A DNA stretch of 64,000 nucleotides from Micromonospora tulbaghiae (GCF_900091605.1 NZ_FMCQ01000004.1:434001-498000), one strand, 5' to 3'; shown: positions 1 to 8,153, counted from the stretch's first letter. The notes: generated by a model from the sequence alone, not told the origin. A program made the numbers and translations.

Positions 1-140
1 AACAGCCGGGGCGAGTCGGCGTTGAACAGTGCCGGGATCAGCGGCACCACGATCGGGATGAAGAGCAACCAGTTCCAGGGACTCTTGTCCTTCGCCCTGG
101 ATCGCGCCGTGTGAAGCGCCTCCGGTTCCGGTGCGGCCAT
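1..140 (-). CDS. DUF3311 family small membrane protein (partial, N-terminus)
   Basis: The gene runs off the left edge; 46 residues are visible from an ATG at 140. After a charged leader (MAAPEPEALHTARSRAKDKS) comes PWNWLLFIPIVVPLIPALFN followed by ADSPRLF, the tryptophan-containing first membrane helix typical of DUF3311 proteins. Members of this family are short two-helix proteins, usually encoded directly upstream of a sodium:solute symporter, which would lie outside the window on the same strand. That partner is inferred. A CRP-like site lies about 56 bases upstream of the start. Confidence 0.7.
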   Translation of the reverse strand, partial: MAAPEPEALHTARSRAKDKSPWNWLLFIPIVVPLIPALFNADSPRL

Positions 141-195
141 GTGACACCCTCCGGGCATTCGTAGCGGGCCATGTGACGGCCGGAGGCTACGACCC

Positions 196-211
196 TGTGA
201 CGGGGGTCACG
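196..211. promoter_or_regulatory. CRP-like operator candidate
   Basis: TGTGA, six bases, TCACG: nine of ten positions match the CRP/GlxR consensus TGTGA-N6-TCACA. It sits between the divergent starts and ends of neighbouring genes, 56 bases upstream of the DUF3311 start, a sensible place for control of a transporter operon. No promoter elements were identified with confidence. Confidence 0.4.
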
Positions 212-266
212 TCCGATCGGAGGATGCCGATGCGCCAAACGGCCGCCGACATGCGCCGAGCGGCCG

Positions 267-1418
267 TCAGACGTCCGTGAGGTGCGAGGTGTCGTTGACC
301 GAGCGGACCGCTACGCCACCGTCCGGGTACAGGTCCAGCACCGAGATGCCCGCCGTGTCCAGGTAGAGCCGGTGCAGGAACGCGTCGCCGGCGGCGAGCG
401 CGTCGCGCAGCACCAGCTTGATCGGCGAGACGTGGGAGACCACCACGACCGTCTCCCCCGGGTACGCCGACCGCAGCCGGTCGACCGCCCGCCCGGTCCG
501 CTCGGCGACTGTCACGAACGACTCGCCCTTCGGCGGCGCGACCCGGGTGGAGGCGAGCCAGGCGTCCAGTTCGGCCGCCCAGCCCTCGCGTACCTCGGCG
601 AACGTGTGCCCCTCCCAGACCCCGAAGTCGCACTCGATCAGGTCGTCGTCGGTGCGTACCGGCGGATTTCCGACCTGCGCGGCGACCGCCTCGGCGGTGG
701 CCGTACACCGGGACAGCGGGGAACTGACCACCGCGGCGACGGACGGCGCCAGCGCGGCCACCCGGGCGGCGGTGGCCCGGGCCTGGGCCCGGCCGCGCTC
801 GGTGAGCGGCACGTCGCCCCGGCCGGAGTAGCGCTTCTGCACGGTGCGCTCGGTCTCGCCGTGCCGCACGAGGATGAGCCGGGTGGCCTCCTCGGTCGGG
901 CGCGGCTCCCAGGAGGCGGGCGTGGTCGCCGGGTCGGTGCCGGTGGCCCGGACGACCTTCGCCTCCCGCGCCGCGGCCTTCCCGGTGACGGCCGGTACGA
1001 CGCCGGAGGCGGCGGCGTCCATTGCCGCGTTGGCAAGGGCGTCGGCGTGCCGGTTGCGTTCGCGGGGCACCCAGGTGAACCGTACGGCGGCGAAACGGCT
1101 GACCAGCCCGGCCGCCTGGGCGGCGAGCGGACGCAGCCCGGGGTGCTTGATCTGCCAGCGGCCGCACATCTGCTCGACGACCAGCTTGGAGTCCATCCGC
1201 GCCTCGACCTCGGCCGCGCCCAGCTCGGCGGCGGCCTCCAGCCCGGCGATCAGGCCCCGGTACTCGGCGACGTTGTTCGTCGCCGTACCGATCGACTCGG
1301 ACCGCTCGGCCAGCACCTCGCCGGTCTCCGGATCCCGGACCACAGCGCCGTAGCCGGCCGGACCGGGGTTGCCCCGGGAGCCGCCGTCGGCCTCGATCAC
1401 GACCGCGCGCACCGCCAC
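267..1418 (-). CDS. bifunctional RNase HI / acid phosphatase (CobC-like)
   Basis: 383 residues. An N-terminal RNase HI domain (about 1-135) cleaves RNA in RNA:DNA hybrids; the acidic catalytic residues are visible as D11 in EADGGSRGNPG, E53 in NNVAEYRG and D76 in RMDSKLVV. A linker leads to a histidine phosphatase domain with LILVRHGETERT (R185-H186-G187), the alpha-ribazole phosphatase/phosphoglycerate mutase type. The same fusion is known in mycobacteria (Rv2228c). GTG 1418 is chosen because the upstream Zn-ribbon gene stops at 1424 and the RNase H fold begins at once; an ATG at 1466 would overlap that gene by 43 bases. It is last in a three-gene operon with the Zn-ribbon and Nif3 genes. 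Confidence 0.93.
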   Translation of the reverse strand: MAVRAVVIEADGGSRGNPGPAGYGAVVRDPETGEVLAERSESIGTATNNVAEYRGLIAGLEAAAELGAAEVEARMDSKLVVEQMCGRWQIKHPGLRPLAAQAAGLVSRFAAVRFTWVPRERNRHADALANAAMDAAASGVVPAVTGKAAAREAKVVRATGTDPATTPASWEPRPTEEATRLILVRHGETERTVQKRYSGRGDVPLTERGRAQARATAARVAALAPSVAAVVSSPLSRCTATAEAVAAQVGNPPVRTDDDLIECDFGVWEGHTFAEVREGWAAELDAWLASTRVAPPKGESFVTVAERTGRAVDRLRSAYPGETVVVVSHVSPIKLVLRDALAAGDAFLHRLYLDTAGISVLDLYPDGGVAVRSVNDTSHLTDV

Positions 1419-1423
1419 GGCGG

Positions 1424-2161
1424 CTACAGTCCCGACTCGTTGGTCCGGACCATGATCCGCCGGCACTCCTCGCAGCGGACCACGTCGTCCGGGTCGGCCT
1501 TGCGGATGCGGGCCAGGTCGGCGCCGGACATCTCCAGCCGGCAGCCGCCGCAGCGGCCACCGGTGAGCAGCGCGGCGCCCATACCGGTGTCCTCGCGGAT
1601 CTTGTCGTAGAGGCCGACCAGGTCCGCCGGGAGGTCACCGGCGAGCGGCTGGCGGGCCGTGCGCTTGAACTCCTCCTCCTTGGCGATCTCCGCCAGGGTC
1701 TCGTCGCGGCGCTGCTCGGTCGCGGCACGGCGCTCGCGGGTCTCGGCGAGCCGGCTCTCGATGCCGTCGAGCACACCCTGCGCGGTCTCCCGCTGCTCCA
1801 TCAGCTCCAGCTCGGCGTCTTCCAGGTCGCTCTGCCGGCGGTTCAGCGAGACCAGCTCGTGCTGGAGCGCCTCCAGCTCCCGGGCCGGGCCGCTGCCCGA
1901 GGCCAGGCGGGCCTCGTCCTTGCTCTTGCGCGCCCGCACCTGGTCGACGTCCTTCTCGATCCGGGCGATGTCCCGATCCAGGTCGTCGACTGCCACCTGG
2001 GCGCGGACCCGCTCGTCCTCCAGCGCGGACAGCTCACGCGCCAGGGCCTCCAACTCGGCGCGCTCCGGCAGGCTGCGGCGGCGGTGCGCGAGCTGGGCCA
2101 GCGCGGTGTCGATCGCCTGGAGGTCGAGCAGGCGGCGCTGCACCTTCGGGTCAGCCTTCAC
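1424..2161 (-). CDS. coiled-coil protein with C-terminal C4 zinc ribbon
   Basis: 245 residues. Residues about 10-180 are a long charged coiled coil rich in Arg, Glu and Leu. The C-terminus carries C204-x2-C207 and C230-x2-C233, a zinc ribbon (DUF164/CT398-like family, often annotated as a nucleic-acid-binding protein). Function is not established. The GTG at 2161 overlaps the end of the Nif3 gene by 11 bases, which suggests translational coupling. The order Nif3, Zn-ribbon, RNase H/phosphatase matches mycobacterial Rv2230c-Rv2228c. Confidence 0.9.
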   Translation of the reverse strand: MKADPKVQRRLLDLQAIDTALAQLAHRRRSLPERAELEALARELSALEDERVRAQVAVDDLDRDIARIEKDVDQVRARKSKDEARLASGSGPARELEALQHELVSLNRRQSDLEDAELELMEQRETAQGVLDGIESRLAETRERRAATEQRRDETLAEIAKEEEFKRTARQPLAGDLPADLVGLYDKIREDTGMGAALLTGGRCGGCRLEMSGADLARIRKADPDDVVRCEECRRIMVRTNESGL

Positions 2162-3008
2162 GTCGGGGCTCCTTGTCGTCCGGCCGGGGCGCGGCGGCGT
2201 GCACGGTCCACGGGTCGGTGTCCAGGTCGGACACCACGGTCTCGACGTCCAGCTCGGCGGCCAGGAAGGCGGCCAGGTCGTCCAGCCAGGGTCGCTCCGT
2301 CGCCCAGTGGGCGGCGTCCAGCAGCGCCGGGCCACCGGCGGCGAGGTGTTCCCCGGCCGGATGGTGGCGCAGGTCCGCGGTGAGGAACGCGTCCACCCCG
2401 GCCGCGGTCGCCTCGGCGAGGAAGCCGTCCCCCGAGCCGCCGCTGACGGCGAGGGTACGAACCATACGCCCGGGATCCCCGGCGGCGCGAACTCCCCAGG
2501 CGGTGACCGGGAGCACGGCGGCGGCCAGCCGGGTCAGCTCGGCGAGCGTCATCGGGGTGGGCAGCTCACCGATGCGGCCGATGCCCCGGCCGGGCCCGGC
2601 AGCGGGCGAGCCGGGGCGGGGCGGGTGCAGCGGGCGCAGCCCGGTGAGCCCGAACCGGGCGGCGAGCGCGTCGGACACGCCCGGGTCGGCCACGTCGGCG
2701 TTCGTGTGCGCCACGTGCAGCGCGACGTCCGCCTTGATCAACCGGTGCACGATCCGGCCCTTGTACGTGGTGGCGGCCACCGAGGAGACACCGCGCAGCA
2801 GCAGCGGATGGTGCGCGACGATCATGTCCGCGCCGGCGTCGAGCGCCTCGTCCACGGTCTCCGGGACCACGTCCACCACGCAGGCGACCCGGCGTACCGG
2901 GCGGTCGGGCTCGCCCAGCACCAGGCCGACGCGGTCCCACTCCTCGGCCCAGGCGGGCGGATAACGGCGGTCCAGGGCGGCCACGACGTCGGCAACGGTT
3001 GTGCTCAC
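2151..3008 (-). CDS. Nif3-like dinuclear metal centre protein (GTP cyclohydrolase I type 2 homologue)
   Basis: 285 residues, the short form of the family without the central PII-like insert. Metal ligands are visible: VAHHPLLL (H66, H67), HTNAD (H101, D105) and DAAHWATERP (H234, E238). Homologues form toroidal hexamers with two metal ions per subunit; the physiological reaction is uncertain, and the GTP cyclohydrolase name comes from limited evidence. The GTG at 3008 (MSTTVADVV) starts exactly at the family's N-terminus. It is first in the operon with the Zn-ribbon and RNase H genes. Confidence 0.92.
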   Translation of the reverse strand: MSTTVADVVAALDRRYPPAWAEEWDRVGLVLGEPDRPVRRVACVVDVVPETVDEALDAGADMIVAHHPLLLRGVSSVAATTYKGRIVHRLIKADVALHVAHTNADVADPGVSDALAARFGLTGLRPLHPPRPGSPAAGPGRGIGRIGELPTPMTLAELTRLAAAVLPVTAWGVRAAGDPGRMVRTLAVSGGSGDGFLAEATAAGVDAFLTADLRHHPAGEHLAAGGPALLDAAHWATERPWLDDLAAFLAAELDVETVVSDLDTDPWTVHAAAPRPDDKEPRREG

Positions 3009-3100
3009 GGGCGGCCAGCTTACCGGCGTCCGGGCCGGTACACGCCGTCCGTCGCCGGGCGAGGCCCCCGGCGTCCGCCGAGGGCCGCGCCCATCGCAGG

Positions 3101-3682
3101 TCAGCCGACCGGGGCGACCGGCCGGTCCGCGCCGCGCAGGGCGGCCAGGCCGGCGTCCCAGGGGAAGGCGTCCGCGCGCCGCTCCCCCGTGCCGGGCGGG
3201 TGCAGGCGTACGACGTGGTCGCCGAAGACCACCCGCACGCCCCACTGCCCGAGCCGGTCGAGGCTGGCCCGGAACGCCGGGTGCGCGGCCATCGCCTCGT
3301 TCGTGTACGGCACGGCAGCGATCGGCACCCCCATCCCCTGCGCCTCGATCAGCAGGCCGAGCGCCAGGGTGTCGGTGATGCCGACCGCCCACTTGTTGAT
3401 CGTGTTGACGGTGGCCGGGCACACCAGCATGGCGTCGGCCGGGGGCAGCACGTCCAGGTCACCCGGGTTCTTGTAGTGCGTACGGACCGGATGCCCCGTC
3501 TGCCGGGCCAGCTCCGTCCGGTCGACGAACTTCGCGCCGTCCGGCGTGGTGACCACGCAGACCGCCCACCCCTCCCGCTGGGCGAGGTCGACCAGCCGGC
3601 CGACGTGACGGGCCAGCGGCGAACCGCAGGCGATGACGTAGAGCACGCGCCGGTGCCCGTTGGCGGTCTCCGGACCGCTCAT
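3101..3682 (-). CDS. flavoprotein (phosphopantothenoylcysteine decarboxylase-like fold)
   Basis: 193 residues forming one flavoprotein domain: VLYVIACGSPLARHVGRLV near the N-terminus for the FMN phosphate site, and PATVNTINKWAVGITDTLA in the centre, corresponding to the FMN-binding loop of PPC-DC-type enzymes. It is not the bifunctional CoaBC, because the synthetase half is absent. The ATG overlaps the stop of the XRE regulator gene by 4 bases (ATGA), so the two are co-translated. Substrate unknown; a redox or decarboxylation role is possible. Confidence 0.8.
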   Translation of the reverse strand: MSGPETANGHRRVLYVIACGSPLARHVGRLVDLAQREGWAVCVVTTPDGAKFVDRTELARQTGHPVRTHYKNPGDLDVLPPADAMLVCPATVNTINKWAVGITDTLALGLLIEAQGMGVPIAAVPYTNEAMAAHPAFRASLDRLGQWGVRVVFGDHVVRLHPPGTGERRADAFPWDAGLAALRGADRPVAPVG

Positions 3683-4908
3683 ACTCCGACTCCCATGTGC
3701 TCAGCCAACTCCGCGATCGGCGAAGGCGGCGCACCACGTGTGCGACGGAGAATCTCGGACATCAATTCGTGCGCTATCGGCCGGCACCGGATCTCGGAGG
3801 GCGCGAGCCGGTCACCGCGCAGCAGCATGTCCGCCGCGTTGGCGACGTCACCGATCTGGGAGTAGCCCCGGGCCAGGTCGAGCAGGTGGTGCGCGCGCCG
3901 CTCCGGCAGCAACGCGTTGAACGCGGGCTCGGACAGGCGCATGTGGGTCTCCACCGCCCGGCCGCCGTCGCCCAGCTCGACCGCCGCCGCCGCACGGTGC
4001 AGCTCCAGGTTGGTCGGGCCGAAGGAGGTCCAGTAGTGGTTGTGGTCGCCGCCGAGCATGGTGGCCGCCTCACCGGCGCCCGCGAGCAGGTCGTCCACCG
4101 TCGCCGAGTCGCCGATCCGGGCGGCGGCCATCGCACCCTGCAGCAGCAGCATGCCGTACACGGAGAGCCGTTCCGGCCGGACGTCGTTGTCGCCGCCGGG
4201 CGCGAGCCGCCCCGCGATGCGGACGTTCAGCTCCAGCGCGGGGCGGGGGCGGCCCATCGCGACGAGCGCGTTGCAGACCCGGGTGGTGGCGATGCCGGCC
4301 AGCAGCGGGTCGTCGGCCCGCTGGGCCACCGCCATCGACCGGTCGGCGGCGAGCCAGGCGAGGTCGCACTCGCCGAGCTTGCGCAGCACCGAGGAGGCGA
4401 TCTGGTAGACCTGCCCGAGCAGGTGGGCGGCCTCGCGTACCTGGTCGCCGGCGGCGTAGCCGGCGTCCGCCGCCTGGGCGTCGCGCAGCAGCTTGGGCAG
4501 CGCGCGGGTGAGCATTCCGTACCGGCCGTACTGGTAGGTGAGCCAGGCGTGGTTCACGGCCTTGCGCATGTCGGCCAGCGGCGGGGGGTAGGGCGCCGCG
4601 TCGAAGTAGGCGCTCATCGAGTCGTACCGCTCCAGGGCGGTGCGGATCTCCTCCACCTCGACCTGGTCGATGCAGTTGAGCGCATCGGTACGCCGCTCCG
4701 GGTCCTTGCCGTGCAGCAGCTGCACGTCGATCTGGAGGATGTCGGCGATCTCGTAGAGCACGGAGAACTTGTCCAGCCGGCGCACGCCGCGCTCCACCTT
4801 GTCCACCCAGCTCTTGGACTTGCCGAGCCGGTCGGCGAAGACCTGCTGGGACATCTTGCGGCGGCTCCGCCAGTACGCCACCCGCCGGCCTGTGGGCAGT
4901 TCGTCCAT
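3679..4908 (-). CDS. XRE-family regulator with TPR-like sensor region
   Basis: 409 residues. An N-terminal helix-turn-helix (about 5-60: RVAYWRSRRKMSQQVFADRL then GKSKSWVDKVERG) is followed by a long alpha-helical region with TPR-like repeats (about 90-400), as in actinobacterial XRE regulators that sense small ligands or peptides. ATG 4908 is preceded by GAGGGAGCGGG, a good ribosome binding site; an in-frame ATG at 5028 would add 40 low-complexity residues. It is followed by the flavoprotein with a 4-base overlap and diverges from the primase-polymerase-like gene at 5142, with a perfect palindrome between them. Confidence 0.85.
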   Translation of the reverse strand: MDELPTGRRVAYWRSRRKMSQQVFADRLGKSKSWVDKVERGVRRLDKFSVLYEIADILQIDVQLLHGKDPERRTDALNCIDQVEVEEIRTALERYDSMSAYFDAAPYPPPLADMRKAVNHAWLTYQYGRYGMLTRALPKLLRDAQAADAGYAAGDQVREAAHLLGQVYQIASSVLRKLGECDLAWLAADRSMAVAQRADDPLLAGIATTRVCNALVAMGRPRPALELNVRIAGRLAPGGDNDVRPERLSVYGMLLLQGAMAAARIGDSATVDDLLAGAGEAATMLGGDHNHYWTSFGPTNLELHRAAAAVELGDGGRAVETHMRLSEPAFNALLPERRAHHLLDLARGYSQIGDVANAADMLLRGDRLAPSEIRCRPIAHELMSEILRRTRGAPPSPIAELAEHMGVGV

Positions 4909-5015
4909 TCCCGCTCCCTCCCCCTCACGGCGCCGGCCGGTCCCCCCACGTCCATCAGGCTCGCGCCGATCGCACAGGTTGTGCGTCCACCGTCCAGCCA
5001 ATTCTCGTAGTTTTC

Positions 5016-5028
5016 GTGCAAGTTGCAC
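5016..5028. promoter_or_regulatory. palindromic operator candidate in divergent promoter region
   Basis: GTGCAAGTTGCAC is a perfect inverted repeat with 6-base arms around a central G, in the AT-richest part of the 233-base gap between the XRE regulator (start 4908) and the gene starting at 5142. Binding by the XRE protein is inferred from position only. Confidence 0.45.
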
Positions 5029-5141
5029 CGACCGTTAGTCACCTCAACGAGCGTGGGTTACGGCAGTGACGGCTTTCGACGTGTTGCTTGTGGACGGTTC
5101 GGCTTGTGGACGGCTCGGCGGGACCAGAGGGGACGGCAGAC

Positions 5142-5813
5142 ATGTGGAGGAACGTCCGACCGCGCGTCGCTCACCTGTCGCCGCTGGAACGGGTCCGGCT
5201 GCGCCGCGTCGCGGTGCGGTACGCGCTGCACGACTGGCCGGTCACCCCCGGCGCCTGCCTGGCGAACAGCCGGTTCGTCTGCGGCCGGGCCGGCTGTCCC
5301 ACGGTGGGCTGCCACCCGGCGCTGGAGGACTGGGAACACGCCGCCAGCGCCGACCCGGCCCGGGTGGCCACCTGGTGGCGCAACCGCCCGCACGGCATCC
5401 TGCTGCCCACCGGCCGCGCCTTCGACGTGCTCGAGGTCGCCGCCCACCTGGGCCGGCAGGTCCTGGAGGCGGTCGCCACCCACCCCGCCGGCTTCGGCGT
5501 ACGCGGGCCGGCGCTGGTCACCCCGACCGGCCGCTGGATGTTCCTGGTCCGTCCCGGCGACCCGCTGCGGCCCGAGCTGGAGCACTGCTTCCACGTCGTG
5601 CGCCACGGACCCGGCTCGTGGATCCCCGCCCCACCGACCCGGCTGCCCGAGGGGACGGTGCGCTGGGTGGTCGCCCCGGAGCAGGCCCGTTGGCAGCTAC
5701 CCGACTCGTACCTGGTGCAGAACGCGCTGATCGCCGCGTTACGGGCGGCCGGCGTGACGCTCGGCGCCGACCTGTTCCCCGGCCATCTCCCGCTGCCCCG
5801 CCGGGGCCGCTGA
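5142..5813 (+). CDS. bifunctional DNA primase/polymerase N-terminal-domain protein (stand-alone)
   Basis: 223 residues. The sequence resembles the AEP-type primase/polymerase N-terminal domain (PF09250): a cysteine cluster around residues 40-58 (CLANSRFVCGRAGCPTVGC), then WWRNRPHGILLPTGRAFDVLEV where the domain's beta-strand and acidic residues lie. There is no helicase or C-terminal primase part. Stand-alone copies of this domain in actinobacteria often sit beside XRE regulators and may not synthesise DNA. ATG 5142 follows GAGGGGACGGCAGAC; an in-frame ATG at 5088 adds a non-conserved leader. Diverges from the XRE/flavoprotein pair. Confidence 0.75.
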   Translation: MWRNVRPRVAHLSPLERVRLRRVAVRYALHDWPVTPGACLANSRFVCGRAGCPTVGCHPALEDWEHAASADPARVATWWRNRPHGILLPTGRAFDVLEVAAHLGRQVLEAVATHPAGFGVRGPALVTPTGRWMFLVRPGDPLRPELEHCFHVVRHGPGSWIPAPPTRLPEGTVRWVVAPEQARWQLPDSYLVQNALIAALRAAGVTLGADLFPGHLPLPRRGR

Positions 5814-5829
5814 CCCCGCCTCGCGCGGC

Positions 5830-5965
5830 CGGTGACCCCGCAACGCGTGGCCAATGCCGAGCATCCTGACTGGTCACGGCCGGTCCGGTGACCCGGACGG
5901 GTGGCCGATGCCGAGCGTCCTCCCTGGTCATGGCGGGTCCGGCGACCCGGACGGGTGGCCGACAG
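5830..5965. repeat. 54-base tandem repeat, about two and a half imperfect units
   Basis: GTGGCC occurs at 5847, 5901 and 5955, exactly 54 bases apart. The intervening sequence is alike: TGCCGAGC, then TGGTCA and TCCGG, then GACCCGGACGGGTGGCC. Copies differ at several positions. Confidence 0.75.
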
Positions 5966-6235
5966 CGACCTCCCCGGCACCGGACTCGTTGTCCCTGGTG
6001 AAGGCGCGTGTGCGCCAGAGCGGGGGTTTGACCATGTCCAGGGACGACGCTGCCCGCCACACCGGCGGTACCGAGCCGGCGCGGCCCCGCCGCCGCCTGC
6101 ACCCGTGGGCCTTCACCCGGCCCCTGGGCGTCCGCCCCGGCCGCCCCCGCCCCACCGGCTCCCGCCCCGCGATCCTCCATCGCCCCCTCCGCTGACCCAC
6201 CCAGCCCACCCGCCTCCCCCCTCCTCGCCCGCCGC

Positions 6236-6298
6236 CGGTGATCAAGGGGTTTGTGTCCGCCCAGAACGCTCCGGAGGACACAAACCCCTTGATCACCG
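6236..6298. repeat. perfect 23-base inverted repeat bounded by GATC
   Basis: Arms at 6236-6258 and 6276-6298 are exactly complementary, with a 17-base loop. The core of the arm reads GATCAAGGGGTTTGTGTCC. It lies in a non-coding gap and is much less GC-rich than its surroundings. It may act as a terminator or belong to a dispersed palindromic family (compare 6622, 23310 and 47067). Confidence 0.85.
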
Positions 6299-6459
6299 CG
6301 CCGAGCGCGGGCCGGGGGCGGGCCGAGCGCGAGGCCGGAGGCGGGCCGGGCGCGGGGCGGGCGCGGGGCCGGAGGCGGGCCGGGCGCGAGGCCGGAGGCG
6401 GGCCGGGCGCGAGGCCGGAGGCGGGCCGGGCGCGGGGCCGGGCGCGGGGCCGGGCGCGG

Positions 6460-6592
6460 GCCGAAGGCACCCAAGAGGCACGGGCAGGGCTGACGCCGGA
6501 GCGCGGGCCGGAGGCGACCCGCGGCGGCCGGAGGCTGGCCGAGGCGCCCAGGAGGCACGGGCAGGAGTGCTGGCGCCGAAGCGCAGCCGGAA
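6460..6592. repeat. imperfect direct repeat, about 55 bases, offset 78
   Basis: Copy one starts at 6460 and copy two at 6538. Both contain AGGAGGCACGGGCAGG-like sequence followed by GCGCCGAAGCGC-like sequence. No gene is associated. Confidence 0.5.
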
Positions 6593-6621
6593 AATCGACC
6601 GCGCCTGGCTCCCCGACGCAT

Positions 6622-6685
6622 CGTTGATCATGAGGTTAGCGGTGCGACACGCCGGGCGGCGGTGCCGCCAACTTCATGATCGACG
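6622..6685. repeat. imperfect inverted repeat bounded by GATC
   Basis: Arms at 6622-6645 and 6662-6685 match at 19 of 24 positions; the conserved core is GATCATGA followed by GTT and GCGG. Loop of 16 bases. Same general architecture as the element at 6236. Confidence 0.7.
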
Positions 6686-6747
6686 GGGCGAAGGGCGGGG
6701 CCGGGGGCGGGGCGGGGGCAGGGCGGGGCGGGGCAGGGCGGGGCGGG

Positions 6748-7563
6748 TCAGGAAGGCGGGAGGGTGGGGAGGGTGCGGGAGTGGTGCAGGTGGGCTTCCT
6801 CCGTCACCACGGCGTGCTGCCAGGGGGACGGCAGGCGGTCCAGCCAGGCCAGGCCCGGTGCGCCCATTGCCACAGCGGCTGTCGCGTACGCGTCGGCCAC
6901 GCCCAGGTCCGGGCCCACCACTGTCACCGAACGCAGACCGGTCGCCGGTACGCCCCGGCGCGGGTCCAGCACGTGGTGGCCGCGCTCGTACACGCCGGAG
7001 GTGGCGACCGCGATGTCGGTGCCGGTCAGCACCAGACAGGTCGCCGCCGCGTCCCAGGGATGCCGCACCCCGATCCGCCACGGCTCACCGTCCGCGTCGT
7101 GGCCGCGTACGCGTACGTCGCCGCCCGCGTTCACGCAGTGGTTCGGTGCGCCCGCGGCCACCAGCCGGTCCGAGGCGACCTGCGCCGCCCAGCCCTTGAC
7201 GTAGCCGGACGGGTCGAGCCGGCCCGTCGCGTACGCGTCGAAGAACCCGTCGGTGGCGGTCCACAGGTCGGCGCAGGCGGCCAGCACGGCCCGCAGGTCG
7301 GCGGAGGCGTCGGCGGCCCGCAGCTCGCCCCGGTCGACCCGGCACACCTCGCTGTCGTCGCGGTACGTGCTGAACCGCGCGTCCACCTCGCGCAGCCAGC
7401 CGAACGTGTCCTCGGCCAGCTCGTGCAGGGTCTCCGAGGGCAGGTCGTCGGCGACGTCGAGGCTGATCGCCGTACCCATGATGTGTTCGACCAGGCGCAA
7501 GCCGGGCCGGGCGGCCGGACCGGGACCAACGACGGCGGCACCGGCATGAGCCGGGACTGTCAC
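6748..7563 (-). CDS. apbE: FAD:protein FMN transferase (ApbE)
   Basis: 271 residues. ApbE attaches FMN to a threonine of a target FMN-binding domain. Family motifs are present: EHIMGTAISLDV and RFSTYRDDSEV near the N-terminus, GYVKGWAAQ, NAGGDVRVRG in the centre, then GHHVLDPRRGVPA and DAYATAAVAMG near the C-terminus. No lipoprotein signal is visible, so it probably acts in the cytoplasm. GTG 7563 overlaps the stop of the FMN-binding-protein gene (GTGA), which is its likely substrate. Last gene of the five-gene redox operon. Confidence 0.93.
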   Translation of the reverse strand: MTVPAHAGAAVVGPGPAARPGLRLVEHIMGTAISLDVADDLPSETLHELAEDTFGWLREVDARFSTYRDDSEVCRVDRGELRAADASADLRAVLAACADLWTATDGFFDAYATGRLDPSGYVKGWAAQVASDRLVAAGAPNHCVNAGGDVRVRGHDADGEPWRIGVRHPWDAAATCLVLTGTDIAVATSGVYERGHHVLDPRRGVPATGLRSVTVVGPDLGVADAYATAAVAMGAPGLAWLDRLPSPWQHAVVTEEAHLHHSRTLPTLPPS

Positions 7564-8153
7564 GCCTTGTCCAGCGCGGCCTGCAACGACTGCTTGTACG
7601 CGGTGCTGGTGTAGGTGGCCCCGGACACGGTGCTCAGGTTGGCGCTCTGCCGGGCCACCACCTCGCCGGAGGTGCCGCTGTAGCGGGCCTGCACGTCGTC
7701 GCTGCGCTGCCCGGACTGCCCGCCCAGCGGCAGTCCGATACCCGTGGCGTCGACGATCCGGCTGCCGCTGAGCGTGATCCGGACCTGGAGTGAGCCGTAC
7801 TCGTAGGTGACCGACGGCCCGGTCACGGTGCGGGTGGTGGCCTTCGGCGCGCTGGTGGTGGTCCGCGGCGCCGCCGGTGTGGTGCGGGTGCGGGTGCCAC
7901 CGCGGCTGGCGGCGCTGCGGTCGGCGGACGGCTTCGGTGTCGGCTTCGCCGAGGCGCGCGGCGACGGGGTGACGCCGGGCGCGGAGCCGGTGGGCGACGG
8001 CGGTTCGGGCGCGGCCGAGCCGCCGGGCACGACCGGGGCCAGCGCGGCCGGTACGTCCGGCGTGGCCTGCCCGGCGCCGGGCGCGCCCTTGAGCACCACC
8101 AGTGCGGTGGTGCCGGCGGCCAGGCCGGTGATCGCGAGCAACGCGCGACGCAT
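7560..8153 (-). CDS. secreted or membrane-anchored FMN-binding domain protein
   Basis: 197 residues. An N-terminal signal or anchor (MRRALLAITGLAAGTTALVV) leads to a Pro/Ser/Thr-rich linker (about 25-108) and then an FMN-binding domain (about 113-195) with SGATYTSTAYKQSL. The Thr of SGATY is the expected flavinylation site modified by ApbE, encoded next door. It probably carries electrons outside the membrane after the flavocytochrome encoded upstream. ATG 8153 follows AGGAGAGG at good spacing. Confidence 0.88.
   Translation of the reverse strand: MRRALLAITGLAAGTTALVVLKGAPGAGQATPDVPAALAPVVPGGSAAPEPPSPTGSAPGVTPSPRASAKPTPKPSADRSAASRGGTRTRTTPAAPRTTTSAPKATTRTVTGPSVTYEYGSLQVRITLSGSRIVDATGIGLPLGGQSGQRSDDVQARYSGTSGEVVARQSANLSTVSGATYTSTAYKQSLQAALDKA

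Larger units (their letters stand above)
5814..6747. other. 934-base non-coding, repeat-rich interval
   Basis: No convincing gene is seen. The long open frames here are low-complexity Gly/Arg/Ala/Pro translations on both strands. The interval holds a 54-base tandem repeat (about 5830-5965), two large inverted repeats (6236-6298 and 6622-6685), a run of GCGGGCCGGGCGCGGG-like units (6300-6475), an imperfect direct repeat of about 55 bases (6460-6513 and 6538-6592) and a G-rich tract (about 6685-6770). Confidence 0.7.

Noticed and set aside
187..1776. 529-codon minus-strand open frame
   Set aside because: Arg/Gly/Pro-rich shadow of the RNase H/phosphatase and Zn-ribbon genes; no family features.
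6238..7081. Open frames of 112-135 codons on both strands
   Set aside because: Low-complexity translations of GC-rich repeats and of apbE; no start signals.
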